A stretch of 45,365 nt of DNA from Mnemiopsis leidyi (taxonomy: Eukaryota; Ctenophora; Tentaculata; Lobata; Bolinopsidae). The stretch covers positions 30,995 through 76,359 of the forward strand of contig JH152767.1 of the NCBI GenBank assembly GCA_000226015.1. Direction: 5' to 3'. Under the pieces are notes generated by a model. It searched no databases. It worked only from the letters and a program-made list of their open reading frames with translations, and was not told the DNA's origin. Each line of letters opens with the position of its first letter. Position 1 is the stretch's first letter. The position numbers and the translations under genes were made by a program. Below are positions 36,699-45,365 of the stretch, one piece after another.

Positions 36699-39600
36699 TC
36701 ACAGGAGAAGTTTGTTGTTGATGTAGAACGTTTCAATGTACTTGACTACAGTTCCAACAGCGTGTCCGTATGTTTGTAAGTCAGTAAGTACGGCGGTGTC
36801 TGTGTGCGCTAAACCGTCGTGTCCTGACAAATATTTCGTGTTAGAGTTGAGATGGAAGAACAAATTGTTAACTGTATAGTTTTTAAAGGTAAGATATTTG
36901 CGAGTAGAGATAGGTTAACGGTGTGTTTCAGTAATCGCGTGACGTGGCATGGGTGTAGTGTGTACTGAAGTGTCATTGTATTGACACAGGATAGTGTAAA
37001 AGTAAATCGAATTTTAACACTTTCTTTGTCAGGTGTAATGTGTATACTACGTAAAGACTAAAGGTATAAAGTCTTTTTCATCTCTATTACATTTATAATG
37101 TGTAACCTCCTGAGTGGAATGTAAGGACGAAACCTTAACTATAATGATACCAAATAATGTAAATGTTGTTGGAAGCAAGAACCAAGTGTTTTTACACACT
37201 GCCAGATCCTGTAGCTTTGCGTTTGCTTGCTCACAACCCCCAATTAACATTGATACTAAATAATCTAACAGACGGAACAAGATGCAGAGAAACCTAGCAA
37301 GCAAGCATCCATTTAGAGCAAGTGAAAATGTACTTCAACAAAAGGTAGTAAGTACTTTATAGTACATTGTACAAGTACAATGTACATTGTACAAGTACAA
37401 TTCGAAAAATACATACCAAGAGAACGTAACATGTCTTCCCTGTAGGGTATAGCTTTAGCAGCAACTGTGTAGACACTACGTGACATGACGTTGTGGTGAG
37501 CTCGCAGTGTCCTGTCGTAACACTCCATAAACCTGCACAGACATTGTGTAATACAACACTACATAAACCTGCACAGACAGTGTGTAATACAACAAATAAC
37601 AACATCAGTTACAGCTTTTAAATTTTCTACTTTGATCTAGGACAAGTACAAGTTGTTAAGATTTTATCAAGAGTAGTTATCAAACCATCTAAAAAAGCAT
37701 ATATGCGTAATGCATATACGCATTAAGTAATAAGATATCATACTAGCAATTAATAGAGGAGTGATGTTGCTAACCAAGATCAATGAACTTACTTAGCAGA
37801 CATGTCAGAGACGCCCTGTGCTTCAGCGATACCAAGCAAGAACTCCTTCACAAAGGCTAATTCTCTGTGTAGCCATAACAGGGCGGTTGTGGCGCTGTGC
37901 TTTGCGTGTGTTGTTTGTGTACCTAATGAAGTGTGATGTAAGGTTAATTTGTGTGTTTTGCGTGTGTTGTTAGTGTACCTAATGTAATGTGATGTAAGGT
38001 TTAATTTGGAAGAAGGAAGTGTACCTTGTTAGTAACTAGCCAGCATATATAGATAAAGTTCCAGTGTTGATGTGTTTTACTTCTCATGGCTTGTCCATAT
38101 GATTACCTATTTCAAGATGAATCATGGACTGGAGAGTGTCTGATTTCCTGGGATGAAGTTTCTGTTTGATCTGAATCTTGCTGATGTTGTTGGAAATGTC
38201 CAGAGAGAGTGTGATCAAAGCATTGCCCCCCACAGCTATCAGTAGTTTCGGTATGGCAAGACACGCATCTGAAATAATAGTAATGAAACGTTTGAGTAAA
38301 ACAAGCTAACCTTTAAAACGTTAACTTGATTTATGCATTAATTATATTTATACGTTAGTTGACTGATAAAAGGTCAATGACTTTCTATTTTTATTATATT
38401 TGCACCAAAGAAAAAAGTGTGTTCTCTCACCAAGAAAAGCCACTGTAGGTATCGCCTCTGCTTTCAGATACAGATCTTCAAATCTGTCAGCAATACTGAG
38501 GAAGTAAGTGCTGGGTAACTTCTCGACCCTCTTGACTCCCGCCGCATGAAACTCTCCGGAATTCCGGCTGGCGGACTCCACCGGACTACCACTACGATCT
38601 AGCAACCCCGCCAGGAGATTCTCGGAATCTGTGTTGGAATTCCCGGAATGTTGGCGGGAGGGCGGAACATAGGAGCCGAGAGAGAGAAGCTGGCCGTTAT
38701 CACTGAAACTGTGCGAGGCGGACCGTTTGACAAGAGGCGTGGAGCAGTCTCGGTCATCCCCCACCATGTTAGAAGTGCAGGAGTCGAGGGTCTTGAGGAA
38801 CTCTTCGCACAACTCGTTAACCATCGCCTGGCTTTGTTTCAGTTTGTCTCGGTCGATGGTATCTGCGTTGCAGATGTTGTAGATCTGTAATGGAATGTGT
38901 AATGCAGGGAAAGGAATAAACAATTAAACAATTAAACAACAATTTTAATTTTATTGAACCAATATTCCAGAATGCACACAATTCACACAAAAACGTAAAT
39001 TACACACTCAAACACTTTGTACTTTTATCGTACAAATTAATTAGTTAGCTCAAGGGACTACGCGCAAATATCATAAGCATTTCAATGATCAATGATTACC
39101 CTCTATGTAGATTATATCAAATAATCATGATACTTAGTGATAATAATATTAGAGTAATGCATAAACGCAATCTCAGGGAGCTAGTGTGTTTTAGGAATAT
39201 AACTATTCAATCTTGATGCATTTTCAAAAAAGATATCCATGTTTAGAGGATTTGTTGAAAAATTAATGATGGCAAACCTATGCCTTGTTCGTGAAAAATT
39301 GATCAATCATGCAATAATAGACAGTGTTCTGGTTGGGTATTTTGAAGTAGTACAAATTAGGCACAGTGGTAAAAAGTAGCAGTTAAGTAACTTAAGTAAC
39401 TGTATAAAATCAATTTCTTGCGCTGAGTCGAATCAGTAAAAACGCAAACTGGACTTATCTCTCACCTCATCGATCTGTTCAGAAAGCAACAACCGAACTG
39501 TCTTCAGCTCCGTCCTGTGTTCGTTAAAACTGGACAAAGTGACAGTAGCCACATCGGGCATCTCCTCCGAGATGTTAGCTTTAGTTGTTCCCAACTGGAT

Positions 39601-40264
39601 AATCCAGCGTTGTCGGCAGGGTTTTGTGTTTGTTTTTAGGTATATCCGTTGTGAGGTTGTTGTCAGGTCAAACCTAGAAATGGTATCGGTCAAACTTATA
39701 GACCAAATATTCATAAAGTAGCATTGCTTGTTTTTCCCTTTTCACGTTATTTGTGATCATTTACTTGGGCCTGGAATCATTTATGTTATATGATTATTTG
39801 GGTTCATTTCAACGACTTATCTGACACACTGTACAAAAAAAACAAAAGTAAAGAACAGGCTATTTTAACATTTAAATCTCACCTTAGAGGATCAATGGGA
39901 TGAACGATGATATTGCAAGCTTCCAGTTTGAAACTGCCTCGACAGCCCGTGTCGGTAGTGTTTGCATCTTTGTAGTAGGTCAATGTGCCGCCCTTCAACA
40001 CAAACCACCTGTGTAATGCTTTCTTTAGTTTTTTAGAACATTGAAAAAAATTAGCATTTGTGATATGTCACAATAGTTAGGCTTCCTGGGCCTTGTTTTC
40101 ACAAAGTTAATAATTTTCTCCGTTTGCAGCACTTTTTTGTTATAGCTATTTGGTAACGTGGAAAAATTAAGAATTAACAATCGGAAACGCCACCTTTGTT
40201 GCCAGCCTCCAAAGTAGTTAGTCCACTTCCAGATGTAGCCCTGATAACCTTCCTGAGAAACCAT
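36699..40264 (-). CDS. PLEKHA8: PLEKHA8/FAPP2-like PH plus GLTP glycolipid-transfer protein, eight exons
   Basis: Exons: 40264-40194, 40008-39883, 39673-39466, 38884-38431, 38268-38107, 37922-37793, 37532-37417, 36823-36699; 463 aa. The FAPP-type PH domain (about 8-100) reads GYIWKWTNYFGGWQQRWFVL and later CRQRWIIQLGTTKA, the class that binds PI4P and ARF1 at the trans-Golgi. A Ser/Asn-rich linker (about 136-270) follows. The GLTP domain (about 270-463) keeps all five known headgroup residues: Asp310, Asn314, Lys317, Trp357 and His397. So it should transfer glycosphingolipids such as glucosylceramide between Golgi membranes; this is inferred from family. Acceptors of exons 6 and 7 lie in tandem duplications. 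Two CRE palindromes sit just before the ATG. Confidence 0.92.
37363..37384. repeat. 22-nt perfect palindrome in a 20-nt tandem duplication
   Basis: tacattgtac, aa, gtacaatgta. It sits in PLEKHA8 intron 7, 33 nt past the exon 7 donor, inside two consecutive copies of a 20-nt unit (37361-37380 and 37381-37400, one difference). Confidence 0.75.
37526..37598 (-). repeat. 37-nt tandem duplication of the PLEKHA8 exon 7 acceptor
   Basis: On the - strand, ctgtgcag|gtttatg occurs twice, 37 nt apart; the downstream one (exon start 37532) is in frame. Use of the upstream one would give Lys-Phe-Met then TAG. Confidence 0.85.
37901..38010 (-). repeat. 56-nt tandem duplication of the PLEKHA8 exon 6 acceptor
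   Basis: The unit starting tttgcgtgtgttgtt at 37901 recurs at 37957 and includes ttag|gtacac on the - strand. The true exon start is 37922 and the decoy is 37978. The decoy frame ends in TAA within the duplicated stretch. Confidence 0.85.
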
Positions 40265-40268
40265 GATG

Positions 40269-40295
40269 TGACGTCATTTCATAGTGATGACGTCA
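40269..40295. promoter_or_regulatory. Pair of perfect CRE palindromes upstream of PLEKHA8
   Basis: TGACGTCA at 40269-40276 and 40288-40295, start to start 19 nt (about two helical turns), 5 and 24 nt before the PLEKHA8 ATG. TGACGTCA is the consensus CREB/ATF site, common in core promoters. No TATA box is evident. Confidence 0.65.
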
Positions 40296-41005
40296 TAGTG
40301 AGATGAAATTCAACCGTCAGCTTTTCCCTTACTTCCTACCCATTACATGAGGGTACCTAAGAAAGAAATGTTTTTCAATAAAATTTTTGGTTAAGACCTT
40401 GCATCCACTATCCATCACCGTATTTGAATAAATGATAACAGTTTGAAAAGCAGTCAAACTTTCAAACTTCCCATCGAAATTAAGTCATATGATAGAGCCC
40501 AATGCTAAAAAACATTTGGACAGTAATAAAGAGCACTGAATTGGCATACTAAAAAATTCCTTTATATCTTTATCATATTGTTGATTTTGCCTCGGAAGCT
40601 GACTCTTGTTAAGGTCCATTGAATGTGAGATCGAGAGCACGTAGACAGAATATAGTGTATCAAGAATTATAAACACACAAACGCACCTAAAAACACACCT
40701 TCCGTCACACCATATCGCCACGGGTATTTTGATAATGCTCAACAAGTTTTTCCACTTGAGTCTGAACTTCAACGGTGACTGTCTGTCAAATATCTGCAGG
40801 AGATTCAAAGTGTGAATCACGTTCGGTAGCCATGGTTTCATTTGCGGATTCGAATCTATCACACAAACATGTACTGAGTAATCAATTTCCTTGGTTGTGT
40901 TTTAGCTTTGGTGTTTTTAGCTTCACCTGTATCGACACCGTTACTCAGCATTTCGGTCTGACAGCATACATAATACAAGTTTTGTAAGAAGGTCAAAACA
41001 ATGCA
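40296..41005. other. Interval between KIAA1143 and PLEKHA8
   Basis: The PLEKHA8 promoter and KIAA1143 3' end must lie here. An open frame on the - strand (40862-40485) has an acceptor-like start and could include an exon near 40690-40860, but it has no recognisable similarity and I do not call it a gene. Confidence 0.4.
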
Positions 41006-42030
41006 TCATGTTTCTTCATCATCATCTCCAAACGACAGCAGTGCTTTATTTTTAACACCCTTCTTTTTTTCCTTCTTCTCTTTCTTCTTATCCTTATCCC
41101 CAGATTTCTTCTTCTTGCTGACATTGAAGTCTAGATCACTACTTGGACGTTTGGTAGGTTTTCTGAATACCACTTTCCCGTCAACGGGAACTTCCACTTC
41201 TTCTTCAGTTGACTTACCTTAGGACGAACATTGGGTGTTACAAAATGTGTCATGTTTAGCTAACAGGTTAGTTATCAGGTTTTTTTAAATTTATAAGAGA
41301 TCAACATTTAAACCATAATTGAAATCACCAACTATTGGTTGATTGTCATACAAAAAATATCATTCGCTAACTAAGTCAGATTTGTTATCTTGTTACGCAA
41401 CCTTGAGTCCACTGGCTAATAAAAACACTGGATAAATAATTGCGCATAGAATTGATGTACCATCAATCGACCCACTGCAGCAGCTGTGGCTGCTGTGGTT
41501 TAATTTGATGGATATGGAAAGTGGATTTTAAAGAACTGTTAAAAGTTGAAGCGTCTGCTCTAAATAAGTGAGATCAATAAAAAAAGATCGATCGGTGCTG
41601 AATGAGTTAGTGGGAGTGGAACAAGAAGACAGGCAACAGGATTTACCTTCACAGTCGCCGGACGCTTTTCCGCTAGTTTTCTCTTGCTCCCAATGTTTCT
41701 TGGCTTCTTCAGCCGTCATGTCATTTTTTGACAGCTGCACAACTTGGGGACGTTCGTCGTCTCTGTCTTCTAAATCCTGCGGGAAAGCAACACTTATTAC
41801 TTTAACACAGCAAACCAGGCTCCTGAATTCTAACACTACGCTTAACACCGTTGTAAGGAGTTGTAAGTCAGAAAATGCAATCTGCAGTAGATTCAAGAAC
41901 TAACCTTATCCTTTTCGATGTCTCTGTTTTTATCACTCAACTGATGTTCTTTGTATCCGGTTTCTTCTTTGAATCTCTGCACAAAGGCGGGAACCGCTTG
42001 TTTGACATACTCCACCGACGTTTTCGGCAT
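41006..42030 (-). CDS. KIAA1143: KIAA1143 homologue (DUF4604), three exons
   Basis: Exons: 42030-41905, 41776-41647, 41217-41006, in frame, 155 aa (human protein 154). The N terminus MPKTSVEYVKQAVPAFVQRF, then KEETGY, matches the conserved start (YVRPAEPAFLARFKERVGY in human). RPQVVQLSKNDMTAEEA matches the central motif, and GKVVFRKPTKRPSSD the C-terminal one. A Lys/Glu-rich stretch precedes the conserved end ALLSFGDDDEE. Its molecular function is not known to me; the protein is small, charged and probably disordered, with a likely nuclear signal in the Lys run. AATAAA lies inside the last coding exon (41050-41045). Confidence 0.92.
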
Positions 42031-42899
42031 TGTATCTTGAAATGCAAATTAGGTTTAGGTTGAGGCATTGTCTAATAAAGATAAAGCTATAAAAATTTAC
42101 TTTTTTGTCAGTCTATGTAAGTGATAAAGCATATTCATTGGACAGATGTATACGAGACACTTCAGACAAATTTATATTCCGAGAAAGAGTTAGCGGTTTT
42201 AACAGACCAAAATTTACATTTTCAGAGGACGAATAAGAAATTTGCAACGAATTAAGAGGCTCACAGCCCTTTAAATAGAAACAAATTTAAACAGCAACAA
42301 CTCTTGCTTTTGTCCAACAATCACGTTTTAACAGTTGACCGCTATGGAATTCTTTCAAAACATTGAAAACAGAACATCCATTACGGCTAAATAAAATTAA
42401 TAAACAGTGCTTCAAATAACTGCGACAAAAACGAAACTCTCACTTGGACAGCCGTGCATAGCGGTTTTGAAACACAAAACATTTACCAGTCAAAGACTGT
42501 CAGAGAATCCAATAACAGTTTATAACTAACAATAAGTCAACTTCGTTGCTTTCGCTGGGGATGGGCGAGAAATTGTTTTTCCTAGCCTAGCAGAACAATA
42601 AAGCAATTACCCAACGGGGCAACATGATCATGAAAATAACTTATTTTCCAGGAGTAAAGCGACAGGACGCCACGATGAACAGGACATGGCACAACAGTGC
42701 ACAACAGGATCACGTCTCTTACAGTAAACAACGATGGAGAGATAACATCAGGAAACATGACCCTGAACAAAATTTGGTTGGTAATTTTGGTAACTTTAAA
42801 CTTCGAAACAGAACCATTTGATTTAAACATGGTGACGAAGAACAAACTAATGGAACTGAAAACATTACACAAAATAGGAAGATTTAAACTTTTCTTACC
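42031..42899. other. CELF-like 3' region and KIAA1143 5' flank
   Basis: Begins, on the - strand, with a strong donor (42898-42894, GTAAG) one nucleotide after the CELF-like stop. A good candidate acceptor is ttgttctgctag ending at 42587, which would give a 3' UTR intron of about 310 nt. Nothing coding is supported. Confidence 0.45.
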
Positions 42900-44024
42900 T
42901 CAGTTGGGCCTGCTAGAGTAGTTGTAGTGAGCGTTGTTTCCATTCTGCTGGTTGCCGCCGTAGTAAGAAGCAGAGCCAGAATAACTGCTGCCCTGGCTGG
43001 AGTACTGGGTATTGTATTGCTGAAAATCTTGAGTGTTGTACTGGTTGTAGTCTCCTGCATTGTATCCAGCACTATTAAAGGTGTTTTGAGGCTGAGTGCG
43101 AGACAGATTGTTAGCTACAGCAACCGAGAGATTACTTGCAATTGAGACAAGTGCAGTGTGAGCTGAAGGGCTATTTTCATGCTGAAGAGCATTCAAGGCT
43201 ATCTCAATTGACTTAACAAGCATTTTAGTGGTGCCAGGATTGTTCTGCTCAGCAACTGTAGCTAGAAGTGGAGTAAAAGCATTGATAAGAGCCATGGCAG
43301 TAGAGTTCTGCTGTTGAGGAGGTGGAGGCTGGTTAAACTGTGGAGGTGGTGGTGGTGGTTGAGAGAAGTTTCCAGGGCCATGCTGCATGAAAGGCCTCTT
43401 ACTTTGTCGATCATCATAGCCTTGTCCAGCCTGTCGCTTCATTTTGTCAGCAGGACTGTCGGCATGTTTTACAACAATAGGAGAATTACAACCTTCCATG
43501 GTCTGACTATGATGAACTTCTTTAATGGCCAGCAAACAGCTACTGGGCTTTTCAAACTTGATAAACCCACATCCACGGCTACTTTTGTCTTGTGAGTATA
43601 GAATGTTACAATCAGTGATCTCACCAAATTTGGAAAACATGTCCTCTAAATCTGGAGGAGCAAGAGATTTTGATATCATTCCAACGAAAAGTCTTTTTTC
43701 AAATTTTTTTTCATCTTCAACATGAACAGGTTTTATCTGCATTTCTTTCTTAGCACCAGGCAGAGCAACTCTGTCATGCATTTCGTGAAGTGCTTCATCT
43801 GCATGGTCCAAATTCTCAAATGTAACAAAGGCACATCCCTTGTGGTTTTTGGTATCTCTGTCACGACATATTTTTACACTCATAATTGGACCATACTTTT
43901 GAAAATATGGCTGGAGTTCACTCTCTTCCATAGTTTTGGGAACTTGGCCCACAAAAAGCTTCATAGAGAGGTCAACACTTGGTGATTCCGCAGATCCATG
44001 ATACTTTGCGATGAGAGATGACAT
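42900..44024 (-). CDS. CELF: CELF/Bruno-like RNA-binding protein with two RRMs
   Basis: Single coding exon, 374 aa from MSSLIAKYHG. An acceptor (ggtttag) ends one nucleotide before the ATG, so I start here and not at the upstream in-frame ATG (44129). RRM1 spans 22-100 (RNP2 LFVGQV, RNP1 KGCAFVTF) and RRM2 spans 111-188 (LFVGMI, RGCGFIKF); wording and spacing fit CELF RRM1/2. After a Pro/Gln-rich linker, residues 240-310 are helical and Ala/Leu-rich, then an Asn/Gln/Tyr/Ser/Gly-rich prion-like tail. CELF proteins bind GU/U-rich RNA to control splicing, translation and decay. The usual third C-terminal RRM is missing, and CELF genes are normally intron-rich, so this may be a processed copy or a divergent lineage form. 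The stop codon abuts a perfect splice donor. Confidence 0.85.
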   Translation of the reverse strand: MSSLIAKYHGSAESPSVDLSMKLFVGQVPKTMEESELQPYFQKYGPIMSVKICRDRDTKNHKGCAFVTFENLDHADEALHEMHDRVALPGAKKEMQIKPVHVEDEKKFEKRLFVGMISKSLAPPDLEDMFSKFGEITDCNILYSQDKSSRGCGFIKFEKPSSCLLAIKEVHHSQTMEGCNSPIVVKHADSPADKMKRQAGQGYDDRQSKRPFMQHGPGNFSQPPPPPPQFNQPPPPQQQNSTAMALINAFTPLLATVAEQNNPGTTKMLVKSIEIALNALQHENSPSAHTALVSIASNLSVAVANNLSRTQPQNTFNSAGYNAGDYNQYNTQDFQQYNTQYSSQGSSYSGSASYYGGNQQNGNNAHYNYSSRPN

Positions 44025-45365
44025 CCTAAACCTGATCAATTTGACAGTGGTAAGTGTTTTGCTGAAGTATGGAGTAAATAACAGTTCACTGAATATTATT
44101 TCAAACACTATTGCTTGTTGCAATATCAATTTAAGTTAACCATATGTTCACTGGAGCATGGACAACTTGCCACCACACAACCTTACTTTGCAATCCTCCA
44201 TATGCTTAGGAGTGCACTAATCTTACTTTTAAACATACAACCTTGCTTTGCTACCCTCCATGCGCTCAGGAGTGCACTAAGGGTTTTGACCTATACAATT
44301 GAATTAGACATAGGGATTGAGAACAGTAATATTAGACAAATTCAAAAGCCAGAGGGATCTCCGACCAAAGAAGATTGCATAGGCAAATGCACTCCTCTAG
44401 GATTTGGCAAGAAGGCTACAAGAAAGCTACATCCACCTTATGGCTAACGTTTTTAGGGGTTCCTTGGGATTGCAGGAATATACTAAAAGCCCAGCTGGCT
44501 GGGGGTGTGCTAGGCTGGTACTTCCAAAGGGCATAAATAAATGTTAAGGCTTGGTGGATAAATGATGTCCTAAAGGACATCTGTCATAGTAATCTGTCAG
44601 CAGAGGACTCCCAGAACCTATCAAGAGTCAAGCATCGAAAAGCCCGTCCTGAATGGTGAGGTGATTTATGAGAGGGAATACCACACCTTTTTGCTAACGG
44701 TCCTGCTAGGTGACCCTCGTGGCTGAATCGTGCATATTGTTCTTGGGGGACCGAGTGCTGGATGCCTCGGTTTGAGACGTGGTTTAACATATAGTGTTTA
44801 GATGGTTGTGTGTGGTGTTGAGATTTTGCTGCCCCCCTGTCACGTGATTATTTGCGCCCCTAGGTCCTGCTGTTAAGGAAAGAAAATTTTTTTAAGGAAA
44901 GAAAATTTATTATTTTGGTTTACATTGACAATCAACAATATCATATATAAAAATATGAAAACGATATAGCCAGCTACTCAAAGCAATTTAGGTAAAGGGA
45001 ATCGTGAAGCTAGCGCGCGTCCACCATAAGATGGCCGGGCCGCGGCCGCGCACACCATTAGATGGCCGCGCGCGCCAAATTAAAACACTCGTGATAGTTT
45101 GGAGACAATATTTTTGACAGTATGAGCTAACGGTCTCCGAAGTCTGGCAGAGGGTTAGCGGCCCACTATCAGCAAGCAGCGACTATGCAGAGGGCTAAAC
45201 CAAGGACTCGAGTGCCGTGAGCTTTTCCGAGCCCGTCCTTACCACACCTGCAAAGCCACAACTTACATTCACGGTGCTCCCACAGCCAGACCACGGTGCA
45301 AGTACTGTATGTCGATATCACTACGGTGCAGAAGTTATCAGTTACAGAAATGATTCGTGTTTCAT
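44025..45365. other. CELF-like 5' region
   Basis: No coding exon is recognised. Contents: a 60-nt tandem duplication (44177-44280), a ttaaggaaagaaaattt direct repeat (about 44872-44909), and a GC-rich patch at 45008-45076 with two AGATGGCCG motifs (45029, 45060) that resemble YY1-type promoter sites and could mark the CELF-like promoter. A small hairpin gatgtcc-taaa-ggacatc lies near 44563-44581. Confidence 0.4.
44177..44280. repeat. 60-nt tandem duplication upstream of the CELF-like gene
   Basis: acaacctt(a/g)ctttgc... to ggagtgcactaa is present at 44177-44220 and again at 44237-44280, with an exact offset of 60 and scattered substitutions. On the - strand each copy contains aag|gttgt, which could be a donor of a non-coding first exon. 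Confidence 0.7.

Noticed and set aside
40485..40862. 125-codon - strand frame between KIAA1143 and PLEKHA8 as a gene
   Set aside because: No recognisable domain and no homology I can name. One possible non-coding exon remains conceivable.
44025..44129. N-terminal extension of the CELF-like protein from the upstream in-frame ATG at 44129
   Set aside because: The extension is hydrophobic and non-conserved, and a splice acceptor lies directly before the internal ATG at 44024.
44584..44790. Possible retrotransposon or tRNA-derived fragment
   Set aside because: Neither strand gives a recognisable reverse transcriptase motif, and no A/B box pair was convincing.

Overview
The window is nuclear DNA of an animal, most likely an invertebrate. 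It is AT-rich, its genes have GT-AG introns, and its gene set includes a PH-GLTP lipid-transfer protein (PLEKHA8/FAPP2 type), a KIAA1143/DUF4604 protein, a CELF/Bruno-like RNA-binding protein and ADF/cofilin. I could not fix the phylum. It is a draft assembly with two N runs (14928-14938 and 33562-33924). The first is flanked by a 180-bp identical sequence that looks like an unmerged contig overlap.

Left part (1-12.8 kb, + strand). WDR70 has a coding region in one uninterrupted exon (1294-3309). About 330 bp later comes a four-exon gene (3639-11176) for a 2171-residue protein that joins one RRM to about 29 dispersed C2H2 zinc fingers and a disordered tail. This architecture does not match a family I know.

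Middle (12.8-30.7 kb, + strand). UTP3/SAS10 was rebuilt as 13 exons (12809-27143, 441 aa). Its first intron is 10.2 kb. That intron holds an F-box gene on the opposite strand, 164-bp inverted repeats around it, minisatellites and the first assembly gap. A small inverted-repeat element lies downstream, followed by a four-exon ADF/cofilin gene (29725-30736, 165 aa).

Right part (31.9-44 kb, all - strand). In transcription order: a CELF/Bruno-like two-RRM protein (44024-42900), the KIAA1143 homologue (three exons, 155 aa), PLEKHA8/FAPP2 (eight exons, 463 aa), ribosomal protein eL29/RPL29 (59 aa) and uS5/RPS2 (four exons, 276 aa). RPL29 and RPS2 are head to tail, 241 bp apart. RPS2 intron 2 holds an array of a 20-nt element that runs in one orientation left of the N gap and in the opposite orientation right of it.

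By function, ribosome biogenesis and translation recur (UTP3, RPS2, RPL29), with RNA binding (CELF-like, RRM-zinc finger) and cytoskeleton/lipid transport (cofilin, FAPP2). The genes look like ordinary neighbours, not a pathway cluster. The most unusual pattern is that at least five exon-intron junctions (three in UTP3, two in PLEKHA8) lie inside local tandem duplications of 37-82 nt. The extra copies create decoy or decayed splice sites, and in most cases their use would end the reading frame or lose the upstream coding part. All exon structures were derived by eye from reading frame, homology and GT-AG rules, without transcript data.
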